DNA of 49,637 nucleotides. Source: Paenibacillus tyrphae. GTDB lineage: Bacteria > Bacillota > Bacilli > Paenibacillales > NBRC-103111. Of the stretch, positions 39,351 through 46,263 are shown piece by piece. Below the pieces are notes generated by a model. The model made no database searches, had not been told where the DNA came from, and worked only from the letters and a program-made list of their open reading frames with translations. The DNA lies in the NCBI RefSeq assembly GCF_000722545.1, contig NZ_JNVM01000040.1, positions 1 through 49,637 of the forward strand, written 5' to 3'. Positions within the stretch are counted from its first letter, which is position 1. The number at the start of each line of letters is the position of its first letter. Both the position numbers and the translations under genes were made by a program.

Positions 39351-39748
39351 TCTGCCAATCCCGCCAATCCGGACATGAACGCGTGCCGCTTGTTCTCGGG
39401 CACATCAGAGATTGACTTACTGCCAAATTCATCCAGTAGCGCCTTGATCGCCTTCTTTGCTTCCGGCGTTGTGCCGACTTCCTGCGCCTTCGCCCGCAGT
39501 TCGACGACGGTCGGGATCGGTCCGTCCTCGTCTTCCTCGCCGGGACCGGATTCAGCCGGTTCGTTCTTCGGCTCTTCCTCCGCTGCTGCCGCTGCTGGTT
39601 TTGCAGCTGCCCGCCCGCGGGGTGCCTTCGGTGCTTCCTGTGCTGCAGCCGGAGCAGTTGCCTGACCGTTGATACCTGCTGCCAAAGCAGACAGTTCCTT
39701 AATTGCTTCGCCGGCATTTTCGCCGTTAATTTGAATAAGTACAGACAT
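39347..39748 (-). CDS. Ala/Glu-rich early protein linked to DUF2800
   Basis: 133 residues. N-terminal INGENAGEAIKELSALAAGI, then a low-complexity Ala/Pro/Glu linker (about residues 30-75) and a conserved-looking C-terminus VVELRAKAQEVGTTPEAKKA, IKALLDEFGSKSISDVPENK. Proteins with this C-terminus occur next to DUF2800 in related phages and are sometimes labelled after a eukaryotic rRNA biogenesis factor, a label I consider wrong. It might bridge DNA-processing proteins. AAGGAGG lies 10 bases upstream. Confidence 0.75.
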   Translation of the reverse strand: MSVLIQINGENAGEAIKELSALAAGINGQATAPAAAQEAPKAPRGRAAAKPAAAAAEEEPKNEPAESGPGEEDEDGPIPTVVELRAKAQEVGTTPEAKKAIKALLDEFGSKSISDVPENKRHAFMSGLAGLAE

Positions 39749-39771
39749 GGATAATTGCCTCCTTGAATTCC

Positions 39772-39906
39772 TTATGATAAGATGGACCCGAAAAGGTTTT
39801 TAATTTTGTTGCGCAGTCGGCCCGCCAGCCGGCTGTTTTTCTTGCCGTAAAACTCACTCCGCTGTTTCGGAGTCAGGTATTGCATTACTCTGACTTTGGC
39901 TTTCAT
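39772..39906 (-). CDS. 44-residue basic peptide
   Basis: MKAKVRVMQYLTPKQRSEFY, then GKKNSRLAGRLRNKIKNLFG and SILS. About one third of residues are Lys or Arg, and it is predicted helical. GGGGAGG is about 12 bases upstream. It overlaps the end of the 50-residue peptide gene by 53 bases in another frame. Basic helical early peptides often bind nucleic acid or host enzymes; nothing specific is visible. Confidence 0.5.
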   Translation of the reverse strand: MKAKVRVMQYLTPKQRSEFYGKKNSRLAGRLRNKIKNLFGSILS

Positions 39907-40006
39907 AGGTATGTAACACCTCCCCGATTGTCAGCTTGTTTCGGAAATAGCTGTCCGGCAGATCGCCGTCGCAAGCCAATGCTATGAGCTTCGAAGTATC
40001 GCGCAT
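39854..40006 (-). CDS. 50-residue early peptide
   Basis: MRDTSKLIALACDGDLPDSY, FRNKLTIGEVLHTYESQSQS and NAIPDSETAE. GGAGGTG lies 9 bases before the ATG, the best site among the small early genes. It is mildly acidic. No family recognised. Confidence 0.55.
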   Translation of the reverse strand: MRDTSKLIALACDGDLPDSYFRNKLTIGEVLHTYESQSQSNAIPDSETAE

Positions 40007-40089
40007 GTAGTTGTTCACCTCCCTTCAATGGTGTTCTCGTTCCACGCAAATCCTGTCAAAGCGTCTACCCACGCGTTGATTTTTTTTTA

Positions 40090-40362
40090 TTACCAGCTAT
40101 TTACGATTTCTTCGATTGCCTTCAAAGCCGGCTGAGCCAACCACCAGCGCTTGCGATTCTTCTTGCGCTCGTGAATTCTGACTCTTGGGTCAGGTAAAAT
40201 TTCGTCTTCCAGATAGCGAACGGACATCGACGTCAGCTCGCTAAGCTTGCTGATATCAACCAACAGCAACTGCTGGTTGATTTGCCTCTGCAATTCACGC
40301 TCAATGAAACTTACTACTGCCTTTTCATCGATTTCAATGTTGATTTTTGTTGTTTGTAGCAA
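40090..40362 (-). CDS. Small DNA-binding/excisionase-like protein
   Basis: 90 residues starting at TTG 40362 with AAGGTGG about 9 bases upstream. N-terminal helices (IEIDEKAVVSFIERELQRQI) precede VDISKLSELTSMSVRYLEDE, which resembles the winged helix of MerR/excisionase-type proteins, and a basic Arg/Trp-rich end (HERKKNRKRWWLAQPALKAI). It may be the excisionase or an early regulator. After its two stop codons the same frame is open for another 24 codons. Confidence 0.6.
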   Translation of the reverse strand: MLQTTKINIEIDEKAVVSFIERELQRQINQQLLLVDISKLSELTSMSVRYLEDEILPDPRVRIHERKKNRKRWWLAQPALKAIEEIVNSW

Positions 40363-40384
40363 TTTTCTTCACCACCTTCTTTAT

Positions 40385-40564
40385 TCATGATGCAACGTCG
40401 TCCGATTGCAAAGTCACGACTAACGATCCGTCGCATACTTGGTAGTCTTTGATGGCGGCCCCGTTTTGAATTTCCATTACGATGGCCTCGAAATACACAA
40501 GCAGATCGCTTGAATGGTCGCAGGTATTCAGCGCGTAGGTTGTTTCAGTAAACTTATTAGGCAT
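40385..40564 (-). CDS. 59-residue early protein
   Basis: MPNKFTETTYALNTCDHSSD, then LLVYFEAIVMEIQNGAAIKD and YQVCDGSLVVTLQSDDVAS. AAAGGGGGG lies 7 bases before the ATG, and the start is inside the end of the antirepressor-like gene, so translation is coupled. Two Cys. No family recognised. Confidence 0.55.
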   Translation of the reverse strand: MPNKFTETTYALNTCDHSSDLLVYFEAIVMEIQNGAAIKDYQVCDGSLVVTLQSDDVAS

Positions 40565-41405
40565 GCTTCTGCCCCCCTTTCCCTAGCCCGATCAGGTCGA
40601 GCAGATCAGCGAATTTATTAGGATAATAATGAGGTGCCGTCTCCCTTGGGTTATTTGGGCTGATGATATTCTTACCGTATACTAACCCAGCATCGGTAAT
40701 TGACTTAAAGAGCTTCGTTCCGCCTTTGCTGGAAGGGCGTTCCTTTTCTTCGAGCACCCCATGTCCGATGAGTAAAAGGTTAAAAGCTTTGGTTTGAATC
40801 GCTACCCCATGTTTCTTGAGCAACTCGGTTGCCGATTCGGTAATTGGTTCATCAGCATATGCTGGAAGTGGGACCTGCAAGCCGTGCTTTTTATTGAAGT
40901 CGCCCATTAGCTTGAGCTTTCCACTCTCGGGGAGCCGCAGCATTTCGGAAGCAGCCTCTAAAAAGAAGACCTCTTTCTTAAATTGCAGCAGACCAGGATC
41001 GTCGTAACGTGTCGATCGATCGGCTTCAATGTTAAGAAGCTGATCGCGTACTGCCCGGGCTACAAAACTATCGCGAAGCAGCATACCAATTCGGAGCAAG
41101 GCACGACGTGGAATGATAGTGAATGATCTAGCCTTTTTGCTAATAATTGCCATGTCCTTAAAGGACATCAGTTCATCGCCGGTTAAAACTTTCAAACCAT
41201 CCGCTTCCAACTCTTCGCGATTATCCTTTATTAAAGAGTTGACAGCCTCTTTCCCAACCTCGTAGTAACTAGCTGCCATTTCGACACTGACATTCACATC
41301 ATCCGGTAACAGAGTCAGTTTCTTAACTTTGTCCAGTACATCTGTCCGATTGACAACGGATTCGCGTAACGACTTACTTTCAATTAGAGCGTCGCTTTTG
41401 TTCAT
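40557..41405 (-). CDS. Phage regulatory protein, Rha/antirepressor-like
   Basis: 282 residues from ATG 41405 with GCGAGG upstream and an ATGA overlap with the Cro-like gene. The middle (LTLLPDDVNVSVEMAASYYE, VGKEAVNSLIKDNREELEAD, SFTIIPRRALLRIGMLLRDS) is the pattern of a regulatory domain found N-terminally in phage antirepressors. The C-terminal part is KLFKSITDAGLVYGKN, KilA/ant-type. It would counter the repressor or modulate early transcription. A 77-codon open extension upstream of the ATG belongs to the neighbour's frame. Confidence 0.75.
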   Translation of the reverse strand: MNKSDALIESKSLRESVVNRTDVLDKVKKLTLLPDDVNVSVEMAASYYEVGKEAVNSLIKDNREELEADGLKVLTGDELMSFKDMAIISKKARSFTIIPRRALLRIGMLLRDSFVARAVRDQLLNIEADRSTRYDDPGLLQFKKEVFFLEAASEMLRLPESGKLKLMGDFNKKHGLQVPLPAYADEPITESATELLKKHGVAIQTKAFNLLLIGHGVLEEKERPSSKGGTKLFKSITDAGLVYGKNIISPNNPRETAPHYYPNKFADLLDLIGLGKGGQKHA

Positions 41406-41599
41406 TTCAATACCTCGCTTTCCATACCAAGCATTTTTGCAATTAGGGGCTTTTGCTTTTCGCCTGGTCGCGTTCCCTTGAAAATCTCTGACACATAAGT
41501 GACAGACACGCCGAGTTCCTGTGCTACATCTTTCATTTTGATATTTTTTTGGAACATGATCTTTCTGGCTTCGCCACCGAACTCGGTATAGTACTGCAT
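41402..41599 (-). CDS. Cro-like HTH protein
   Basis: 65 residues, one helix-turn-helix: FQKNIKMKDVAQELGVSVTY, then VSEIFKGTRPGEKQK. A strong AAGGAGG site lies 6 bases before the ATG. It is the first gene of the leftward early operon and divergent from the CI-like repressor. It probably binds the same repeated operators and represses the repressor's promoters. Confidence 0.82.
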   Translation of the reverse strand: MQYYTEFGGEARKIMFQKNIKMKDVAQELGVSVTYVSEIFKGTRPGEKQKPLIAKMLGMESEVLK

Positions 41600-41646
41600 C
41601 TCTTAACCTCCTTCTCCTAATGTTTGTAAAAAACACAGCTTAATTG

Positions 41647-41675
41647 TTGACATTGAACCGAAAATATTCTATTAT
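41647..41675 (+). promoter_or_regulatory. Rightward promoter 1 (repressor)
   Basis: TTGACA (41647-41652), 17 bases, TATTAT (41670-41675): an excellent vegetative promoter overlapping the palindromic operator. It would give a leader of about 175 bases before the repressor gene. Confidence 0.6.
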
Positions 41676-41678
41676 CGG
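41658..41678. promoter_or_regulatory. Operator palindrome in the divergent promoters
   Basis: Half-sites CCGAAAATA and TATTATCGG flank TTC; only one base departs from symmetry. It overlaps the -10 elements of both the leftward and the first rightward promoter, so one bound protein can block both. Confidence 0.65.
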
Positions 41679-41695
41679 TAAGAAGGCATAACCAA
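41666..41695 (-). promoter_or_regulatory. Leftward early promoter (Cro operon)
   Basis: On the minus strand TTGGTT (41690-41695), 18 bases, TAGAAT (41666-41671), followed by the Cro-like gene about 65 bases downstream. Confidence 0.5.
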
Positions 41696-41779
41696 ATAAA
41701 CGTCGTTGGGGAACGATTTTTTAAAGCGGGATCCTGTCCATCTGGTTTTTTGTTGCCTTTTTTGCCATAAATTAAGCTG

Positions 41780-41807
41780 TTGACATCATAATAACCGAAA
41801 ATATAGA
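41780..41807 (+). promoter_or_regulatory. Rightward promoter 2 (repressor)
   Basis: TTGACA (41780-41785), 16 bases, TATAGA (41802-41807), about 50 bases before the repressor ATG. The -10 lies inside an operator-like repeat. Confidence 0.6.
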
Positions 41808-41840
41808 TTAGGTCAACAACAACAATCGAAAATATAGATT
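41796..41840 (+). repeat. Operator-type direct repeats
   Basis: CGAAAATATAGATT occurs at 41796-41809 and again at 41827-41840. Its first ten bases recur at 41881-41890 inside the repressor gene, and CCGAAAATAT is the half-site of the palindrome at 41658. Regular use of this motif suggests binding sites of the repressor or the Cro-like protein. Confidence 0.6.
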
Positions 41841-41857
41841 TTTTTGCAGAGAGGTGT

Positions 41858-42409
41858 ATGAATTATCCTATGAGCATAGTCGAAAATATAAAGAAGTTGT
41901 GCAAGGAGCGCGGGACCGCGATTCCTAAATTAGGAGTCGAACTAGGTTTTGGCAATGGTGCTATTTATAACTGGGACAAGAGCTCTCCGTCTATAGACAA
42001 AATTCAAAAAGTCGCTGAGTACTTCAAAGTACCTGTCGATGCCGTATTGTATGGCTTCGAACTCACCAGATTTGAAGAGATGTTCCGAATCATCATGAAC
42101 AAAAGAACCTGCGAACAGTTTGCCGCAGATACTGGCATCGATCTGGACACAGTTGAAAATTATGCAATGGGAATAACCACAGAGCAGCCATCCCTCGAAC
42201 TGGTTAAGAAAATAGCAAATAGCAATCCATATAAAATGATTGTTGATGACGATAGCCTATTCTCGGCAGCAGGATACCCAGATAAAAATAAATACGAGCC
42301 CGAAACCATCGCTGCTCACCATGACGGGGATGATTGGACAGAAGAAGAATTGGAGGATATCAAACAATTTAAGGAGTTTTTGAAGTCAAAACGAAAACAT
42401 CAGGAGTGA
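41858..42409 (+). CDS. CI-like repressor
   Basis: 183 residues. N-terminal helix-turn-helix of XRE type: SIVENIKKLCKERGTAIPKL, then GVELGFGNGAIYNWDKSSPS and IDKIQKVAEYFKVPVDAVLY. The rest is a non-peptidase C-terminal part (residues about 75-183) with an acidic end (DDWTEEELEDIKQFKEFLKS). No LexA-type Ser/Lys protease site is visible, so inactivation would depend on the neighbouring ImmA-like protease. ATG 41858 has GAGAGG close by; ATG 41870 is an alternative. Its stop overlaps the next start. Confidence 0.85.
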   Translation: MNYPMSIVENIKKLCKERGTAIPKLGVELGFGNGAIYNWDKSSPSIDKIQKVAEYFKVPVDAVLYGFELTRFEEMFRIIMNKRTCEQFAADTGIDLDTVENYAMGITTEQPSLELVKKIANSNPYKMIVDDDSLFSAAGYPDKNKYEPETIAAHHDGDDWTEEELEDIKQFKEFLKSKRKHQE

Positions 42410-42885
42410 CGCCTTTGTTGTATGACAATCTTCTTAGAGAGGCTGAACACCTTGGAATTGACACCTATGAAAAGCCGATGAGCCCAAGAAACAAAGGATT
42501 GTACGGTGATAACATAATATGGATTAATAAAATGATTCCAACCAGAGTTGAAAAAGCTTGTGCCCTGGGAGAAGAACTCGGCCACCATCATACTTCGTAT
42601 GGTGACATCCTAGATCAATCGGATGTATGTGCTCGAAAGCAAGAATTGCGAGCGCGGCAATGGGCGTACTGGCGACTTGTTCCGCTGACCGAAATTGTAC
42701 GGGCCTATAAAGCCCGCGTTTCAGGGCGCCATGAAATTGCTGAATTTATTGGAGTAACCGAAGCGTTTTTGCAGGATTCTATCGATCGATATCGTGAGAA
42801 ATACGGGTTATTTGTTGTTTTGGACAAGCAATACACGGTTTATCTTGATCCATTAGGCGTTGCGGAATTATTTCCTGAATCATAA
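42406..42885 (+). CDS. ImmA/IrrE-type metallopeptidase
   Basis: 159 residues. The zinc site lies in CALGEELGHHHTSYGDIL, the form E-E-x-G-H-H common in phage ImmA proteins, with a helical C-terminus (RHEIAEFIGVTEAFLQDSID). In ICEBs1 and phi105 the protein cleaves the neighbouring repressor on DNA damage; here the gene overlaps the repressor stop by four bases, which fits that role. GTG start at 42406; the operon with the repressor is certain from spacing. Confidence 0.85.
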   Translation: MTPLLYDNLLREAEHLGIDTYEKPMSPRNKGLYGDNIIWINKMIPTRVEKACALGEELGHHHTSYGDILDQSDVCARKQELRARQWAYWRLVPLTEIVRAYKARVSGRHEIAEFIGVTEAFLQDSIDRYREKYGLFVVLDKQYTVYLDPLGVAELFPES

Positions 42886-42930
42886 CTTTGCTCTTTCTGG
42901 GCGCAAAGCTGTTCACATACACCATCTAAC

Positions 42931-42944
42931 CGAACGTACGTTCC
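42931..42944. promoter_or_regulatory. LexA (DinR) box upstream of integrase
   Basis: CGAACGTACGTTCC matches every position of the Firmicute LexA consensus CGAACRNRYGTTYC. It lies 103 bases before the integrase ATG and 46 bases after the ImmA stop. Confidence 0.7.
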
Positions 42945-43046
42945 AGTTATGGAAAGTGTGAATTGAAGCAGCTTATTTCTGAAAGGAGGTGGCGCCTAAC
43001 TATTCCGTCCCCAAGAGCGTCTACCCACGCAAAAGGATGGATATGG

Positions 43047-44240
43047 ATGGAACTTCACAAAACGAAACATGATGAAGTGTACTACTATTTTCTGAAAAAC
43101 GGCGATAAGCGTTATTTGTACCGGCACAAGTATTACGATAATTTGGGAAAGCGGAAAGAGAAGAAAGAGAGCGGGTTTGTAACGGAGAAGGAAGCGCTAC
43201 AGGCGCTGATAGAAGTAAAGGCCGCGCTACTGAACGGGCAAGTGAAACAGGTTGAGCATAGCCAGATGACCGTATCCCAATGGTTGGATATCTGGTATGA
43301 GACGTACAGCAGCGGCTGGGAAATTACATCGAGACTTCAGCGGGAAAACGCCATCAAGTACCAGATGAAACCGCTTCTCGGCAAGTACAAACTCAACTCT
43401 CTGGACAAGACGACGTATATCCGGGCGTACATCAATGTACTCAAGCAGAAATACAGCGACAGGACGGTAGCACTATTTCACCGTTTGTTTAAGATTGCGA
43501 TTAACGCTGCCGTGGAGGATGAGATCATCCCCAGGAATCGTTTCCAAAAAGTCACCGTCGAAATTAACGACGAGCTGGAGAACGTCCTGACAGCGGCGGA
43601 ACTGGATTTATTTCTGCAAACGGCCAAGCAATACGAGAACATCACGAACTACACGTTCATCCTTTTACTCGCCTTTACCGGCCTCCGCAAAGGCGAAGCG
43701 CTTGGCTTGCGATGGAAGCATATCAACTTTGACGAGAAAACGCTGACAGTTGAGTGCACTCGTGACCGGCATGGATGCAGAACGCCCAAAACGAAAAACA
43801 GCTACCGTAAGATCCCGATCGATCAGGTGCTGGTTAATCAACTTCTTACTTATCAGCGGTGGTGTGTAGAGACGAAGTTCTCATACGGCATGAAGCTGGA
43901 TAAGGAGAACGATTTTATCTTCATCTCATATCAGGACGGCGTGCCGATCGCGGAGAACATGGCCTTCTATTCATTCAAGCGCATACTCAGAATCCTCGAA
44001 AAAGAAAAAACGCCGATCAGAGAAATCAGCCCGCATGGCCTCCGCCATACACATGCAACCATTCTGATCAATCAGGGGATACCGGTCAAGACAATCGCTG
44101 ATCGGTTGGGTAATACGCCAGACATGATTCACAATGTGTACGCCCATTCGTTCAAGGAATACGAGTTGAAGGCGGTATCTGCTTTCAGCGGCAGTTTGAC
44201 ATTTGGTGGGGCGAGTGGGGCTGCAAGTGGGGCTAATTGA
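43047..44240 (+). CDS. Tyrosine recombinase / integrase
   Basis: 397 residues from ATG 43047 (AAAGGATG about 7 bases upstream); a longer in-frame reading from 42963 has no site. Residues 1-60 form the arm-binding domain (YYYFLKNGDKRYLYRHKYYD). Residues 70-160 are the SAM-like core-binding domain (MTVSQWLDIWYETYSSGWEI). Catalytic residues are R in FTGLRKGEALGLRW, H-x-x-R in SPHGLRHTHATILI and Y in MIHNVYAHSFKEY. The C-terminus ends in a Gly/Ala/Ser-rich tail. It recombines attP with the chromosomal site, and lies at the right end of the element as usual. Confidence 0.94.
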   Translation: MELHKTKHDEVYYYFLKNGDKRYLYRHKYYDNLGKRKEKKESGFVTEKEALQALIEVKAALLNGQVKQVEHSQMTVSQWLDIWYETYSSGWEITSRLQRENAIKYQMKPLLGKYKLNSLDKTTYIRAYINVLKQKYSDRTVALFHRLFKIAINAAVEDEIIPRNRFQKVTVEINDELENVLTAAELDLFLQTAKQYENITNYTFILLLAFTGLRKGEALGLRWKHINFDEKTLTVECTRDRHGCRTPKTKNSYRKIPIDQVLVNQLLTYQRWCVETKFSYGMKLDKENDFIFISYQDGVPIAENMAFYSFKRILRILEKEKTPIREISPHGLRHTHATILINQGIPVKTIADRLGNTPDMIHNVYAHSFKEYELKAVSAFSGSLTFGGASGAASGAN

Positions 44241-44322
44241 TCGGGCAACGCCCGCAAGCCCTTATATATCAGGGATTTTTGTCGTCAGCGAGTTCTACAG
44301 CCGCTAATTTTTAATCATAAAG

Positions 44323-44367
44323 AGCTGCTTTGCAAACAGGGAAACCTGCTGCGAAGCAGCTTTTTTT
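44323..44367 (+). terminator. Terminator after the integrase
   Basis: AGCTGCTT (44323-44330) pairs with AAGCAGCT (44354-44361), followed by seven T's. Inner part also pairs partly. Confidence 0.75.
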
Positions 44368-44402
44368 GCGCCGTGACTCTGCCCTCCCCTGCCGGAATAC
44401 CG

Positions 44403-44450
44403 AAAAAAAGGATGCTTCCGCCGAAGTCGAGACAGACTTGCGGAGCATCC
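44403..44450 (-). terminator. Terminator of tyrS
   Basis: GGATGCTTCCGC and GCGGAGCATCC (one unpaired base) enclose 18 bases, with an A-run on the left that gives T's on the minus strand. It starts 15 bases after the tyrS stop. Confidence 0.85.
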
Positions 44451-44464
44451 TTTTCTCATATGGC

Positions 44465-45721
44465 TTACCCTAACTTAATTCGGGCGAATTTGCGTTTGCC
44501 GACCTGCACGATTTCGCCGCCCTGCGGCGCGAGCTCAGCGTTCGGATCGTCGATTTTCTCCTCGTTGATCTTCACCGCGCCCTGCTGCACGCTCCGGCGC
44601 GCCTCGCTGCCCGAGCTTTGCAGACCAAGCGTAACGAGCAGCTTCACAATGCGGATCTTACCGTCTTCCAGCGCATCCTGCGGCAGGACTACTTCCTGGA
44701 CATCCTCCGGCAGCGCTCGCTGCTGGAAGACGGTCACGAAATGCTGCTGCGCTTCTTCCGCAGCCTGCTGCCCATGATACATCCGGACGAAGGTGTAAGC
44801 GAGCCGCATCTTGGCATCCCGCGGATGAACGGTGCCGTTGCCGAGCCCGTCGCGAAGCTGCTGCAGCTCTTCATTCGAAAGGTCGGTCGCCAGCTCGTAA
44901 TATTTGAGCATCAGCTCGTCCGGCACGGACATCGCTTTGCCGTAAATTTCATTCGGCTCCTCATCGATTCCGATATAGTTGCCGAGGCTCTTGCTCATCT
45001 TCTGTACGCCATCCAGCCCTTCGAGCAGCGGGTTCATGATCGCTACCTGCGTATCGACGCCGTATTCCTTTTGCAGGGTACGTCCCATCAACAGATTGAA
45101 CTTCTGGTCCGTTCCGCCCAGCTCAATATCGCTCTTCAGCGCCACCGAGTCGTAGCCCTGCATCAACGGGTAGAAAAACTCGTGGATATGAATCGGCTGG
45201 CCGCCCGCATAACGCTTGGAAAAATCGTCCCGCTCCAGCATGCGCGCCACCGTCAGCTTGGCCGACAGCTCTACGACATCGACGAATGTGAGCGGTCCAA
45301 GCCATTCGGAGTTGTAGAACAGCTGTGTTTTTTGCGGGTCCAATATTTTATAAATTTGCTTCTGATACGTCTCCGCATTGCGTTTAACGTCTTCTTCCGT
45401 CAACTGCTTGCGCGTCTCGGATTTGCCTGTCGGGTCCCCGATCCGCCCGGTGAAATCTCCGATGATCAGCTGCACCTGATGGCCGAACTCCTGAAACTGG
45501 CGCAGCTTGTGCAGCACGACCGTATGGCCGACGTGAATATCGGGAGCCGAAGGATCAAGTCCCAGTTTTACTTTAAGCGGAGTTCCCGTTGCGACGGAGT
45601 TGATGACCTTCTGCTTCAACTCATCCTCAGGTACGATCTCGACGACTCCGCGGCGAATCGTCTCCAGCTGGCGGTTCACCTCCTGCTGCTGCTGCGGTGT
45701 CAATTGCTCCCATTTTGCCAT
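44465..45721 (-). CDS. tyrS: Tyrosyl-tRNA synthetase
   Basis: 418 residues. Class I synthetase: the HIGH-type motif is in APDIHVGHTVVLHKLRQF, the KMSKS motif in GLDGVQKMSKSLGNYIGI, and the C-terminal S4 RNA-binding domain in SSGSEARRSVQQGAVKINEE. It charges tRNA-Tyr in the cytoplasm. The length and the N-terminal sequence (MAKWEQLTPQQQQEVNRQLE) fit the TyrZ-like second type found in Bacillus relatives. It is controlled by the T-box leader upstream, and forms a single-gene transcript with its own terminator. Confidence 0.97.
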   Translation of the reverse strand: MAKWEQLTPQQQQEVNRQLETIRRGVVEIVPEDELKQKVINSVATGTPLKVKLGLDPSAPDIHVGHTVVLHKLRQFQEFGHQVQLIIGDFTGRIGDPTGKSETRKQLTEEDVKRNAETYQKQIYKILDPQKTQLFYNSEWLGPLTFVDVVELSAKLTVARMLERDDFSKRYAGGQPIHIHEFFYPLMQGYDSVALKSDIELGGTDQKFNLLMGRTLQKEYGVDTQVAIMNPLLEGLDGVQKMSKSLGNYIGIDEEPNEIYGKAMSVPDELMLKYYELATDLSNEELQQLRDGLGNGTVHPRDAKMRLAYTFVRMYHGQQAAEEAQQHFVTVFQQRALPEDVQEVVLPQDALEDGKIRIVKLLVTLGLQSSGSEARRSVQQGAVKINEEKIDDPNAELAPQGGEIVQVGKRKFARIKLG

Positions 45722-45756
45722 TGCTCGTTCCTCCTGCTTGGTCTCTAAATTTGCAA

Positions 45757-46075
45757 TAAAAAAAAGCCTCTCATCCCAAGGGACGAGAAGGCTTTGCTCG
45801 CGGTACCACCCTAATTAAAGCCCGGCAAACGAAACGGTATCATAGAAGAAACTGCACTTCCTTCACCGAGGTTCGTTACCGAAGCTTTCACTTCATCGGA
45901 TAACGGGCTGCTGCCCGATCGGAAGCTACTGACGGGCGGCTGTGACATGCCGTTCCGAGGTTCCCTTCCGCTGCTCCGGACGGTAATTCGGTCTAAGGTT
46001 GGCTGCCGGTTCGCACCATCCACCGGCTCTCTGCAAGCTTAATTCCTTATCCTACTAAGTCCATCAATGCATTTC
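45757..46075 (-). ncRNA. T-box leader of tyrS
   Basis: The T-box core GGGTGGTACCGCG (45799-45811) is followed by the antiterminator/terminator: stems around AGCCTTCTC and GAGAGGCT, then eight T's at 45757. Stem I begins with AGAGAGCCGGTGG, and TAC at 45983-45985 (GAATTACCG) is a plausible Tyr specifier codon. Uncharged tRNA-Tyr would bind the leader and allow read-through into tyrS. Confidence 0.9.
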
Positions 46076-46096
46076 AGCGGTATACAATTATCCCTA

Positions 46097-46126
46097 TTTA
46101 TATCACAAGGCCAAAACGATTGTCAA
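46097..46126 (-). promoter_or_regulatory. Promoter of tyrS
   Basis: TTGACA (46121-46126), 18 bases, TATAAA (46097-46102) on the minus strand, directly before the T-box leader. Confidence 0.75.
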
Positions 46127-46216
46127 ACCCCTCGCTTCGCAGCGTCAACCCAGACCGAAGTCAGCAAATCGTCATGGAAGAACAATTTTGCGGCGGTGTG
46201 TAGCGGAGTGCTTTTA

Positions 46217-46225
46217 TGCTATAAT
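46217..46225 (+). promoter_or_regulatory. Promoter of the penicillin-binding protein gene
   Basis: TGCTATAAT is an extended -10; -35 is weak. The start codon is about 40 bases downstream. Confidence 0.55.
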
Positions 46226-46263
46226 GTTAAGGAATGTTTTCCAATCAGGAGGAACTCGCTTTC

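Larger units (their letters stand above)
2919..44240. mobile_element. Prophage, contractile-tailed (gene-supported extent)
   Basis: The interval holds every module of a temperate myophage in standard order: integrase, repressor and antirepressor region, replication, late regulator, terminase, portal, protease, capsid, tail, baseplate, fibre, holin, endolysin. Start and end here are the outermost phage genes (endolysin and integrase), not attachment sites. The true ends should lie at 2710-2918 or further left, and at 44241-44460. The most I found in common between those flanks is 9 bases (TTTGCAAAC), too little to call a core. No essential gene looks broken, so the element may be inducible. 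Confidence 0.93.

Noticed and set aside
39347..39748. Annotation as an rRNA biogenesis factor
   Set aside because: The similarity is to low-complexity Ala/Glu sequence; context is a phage replication block.
41640..41845. Operator repeats considered as a CRISPR-like array
   Set aside because: Only short, irregularly spaced motifs lying in promoters; no spacers of constant length and no cas genes.
44618..45748. Long plus-strand open frame opposite tyrS
   Set aside because: Antisense reflection of a conserved synthetase gene; no site and no motifs.
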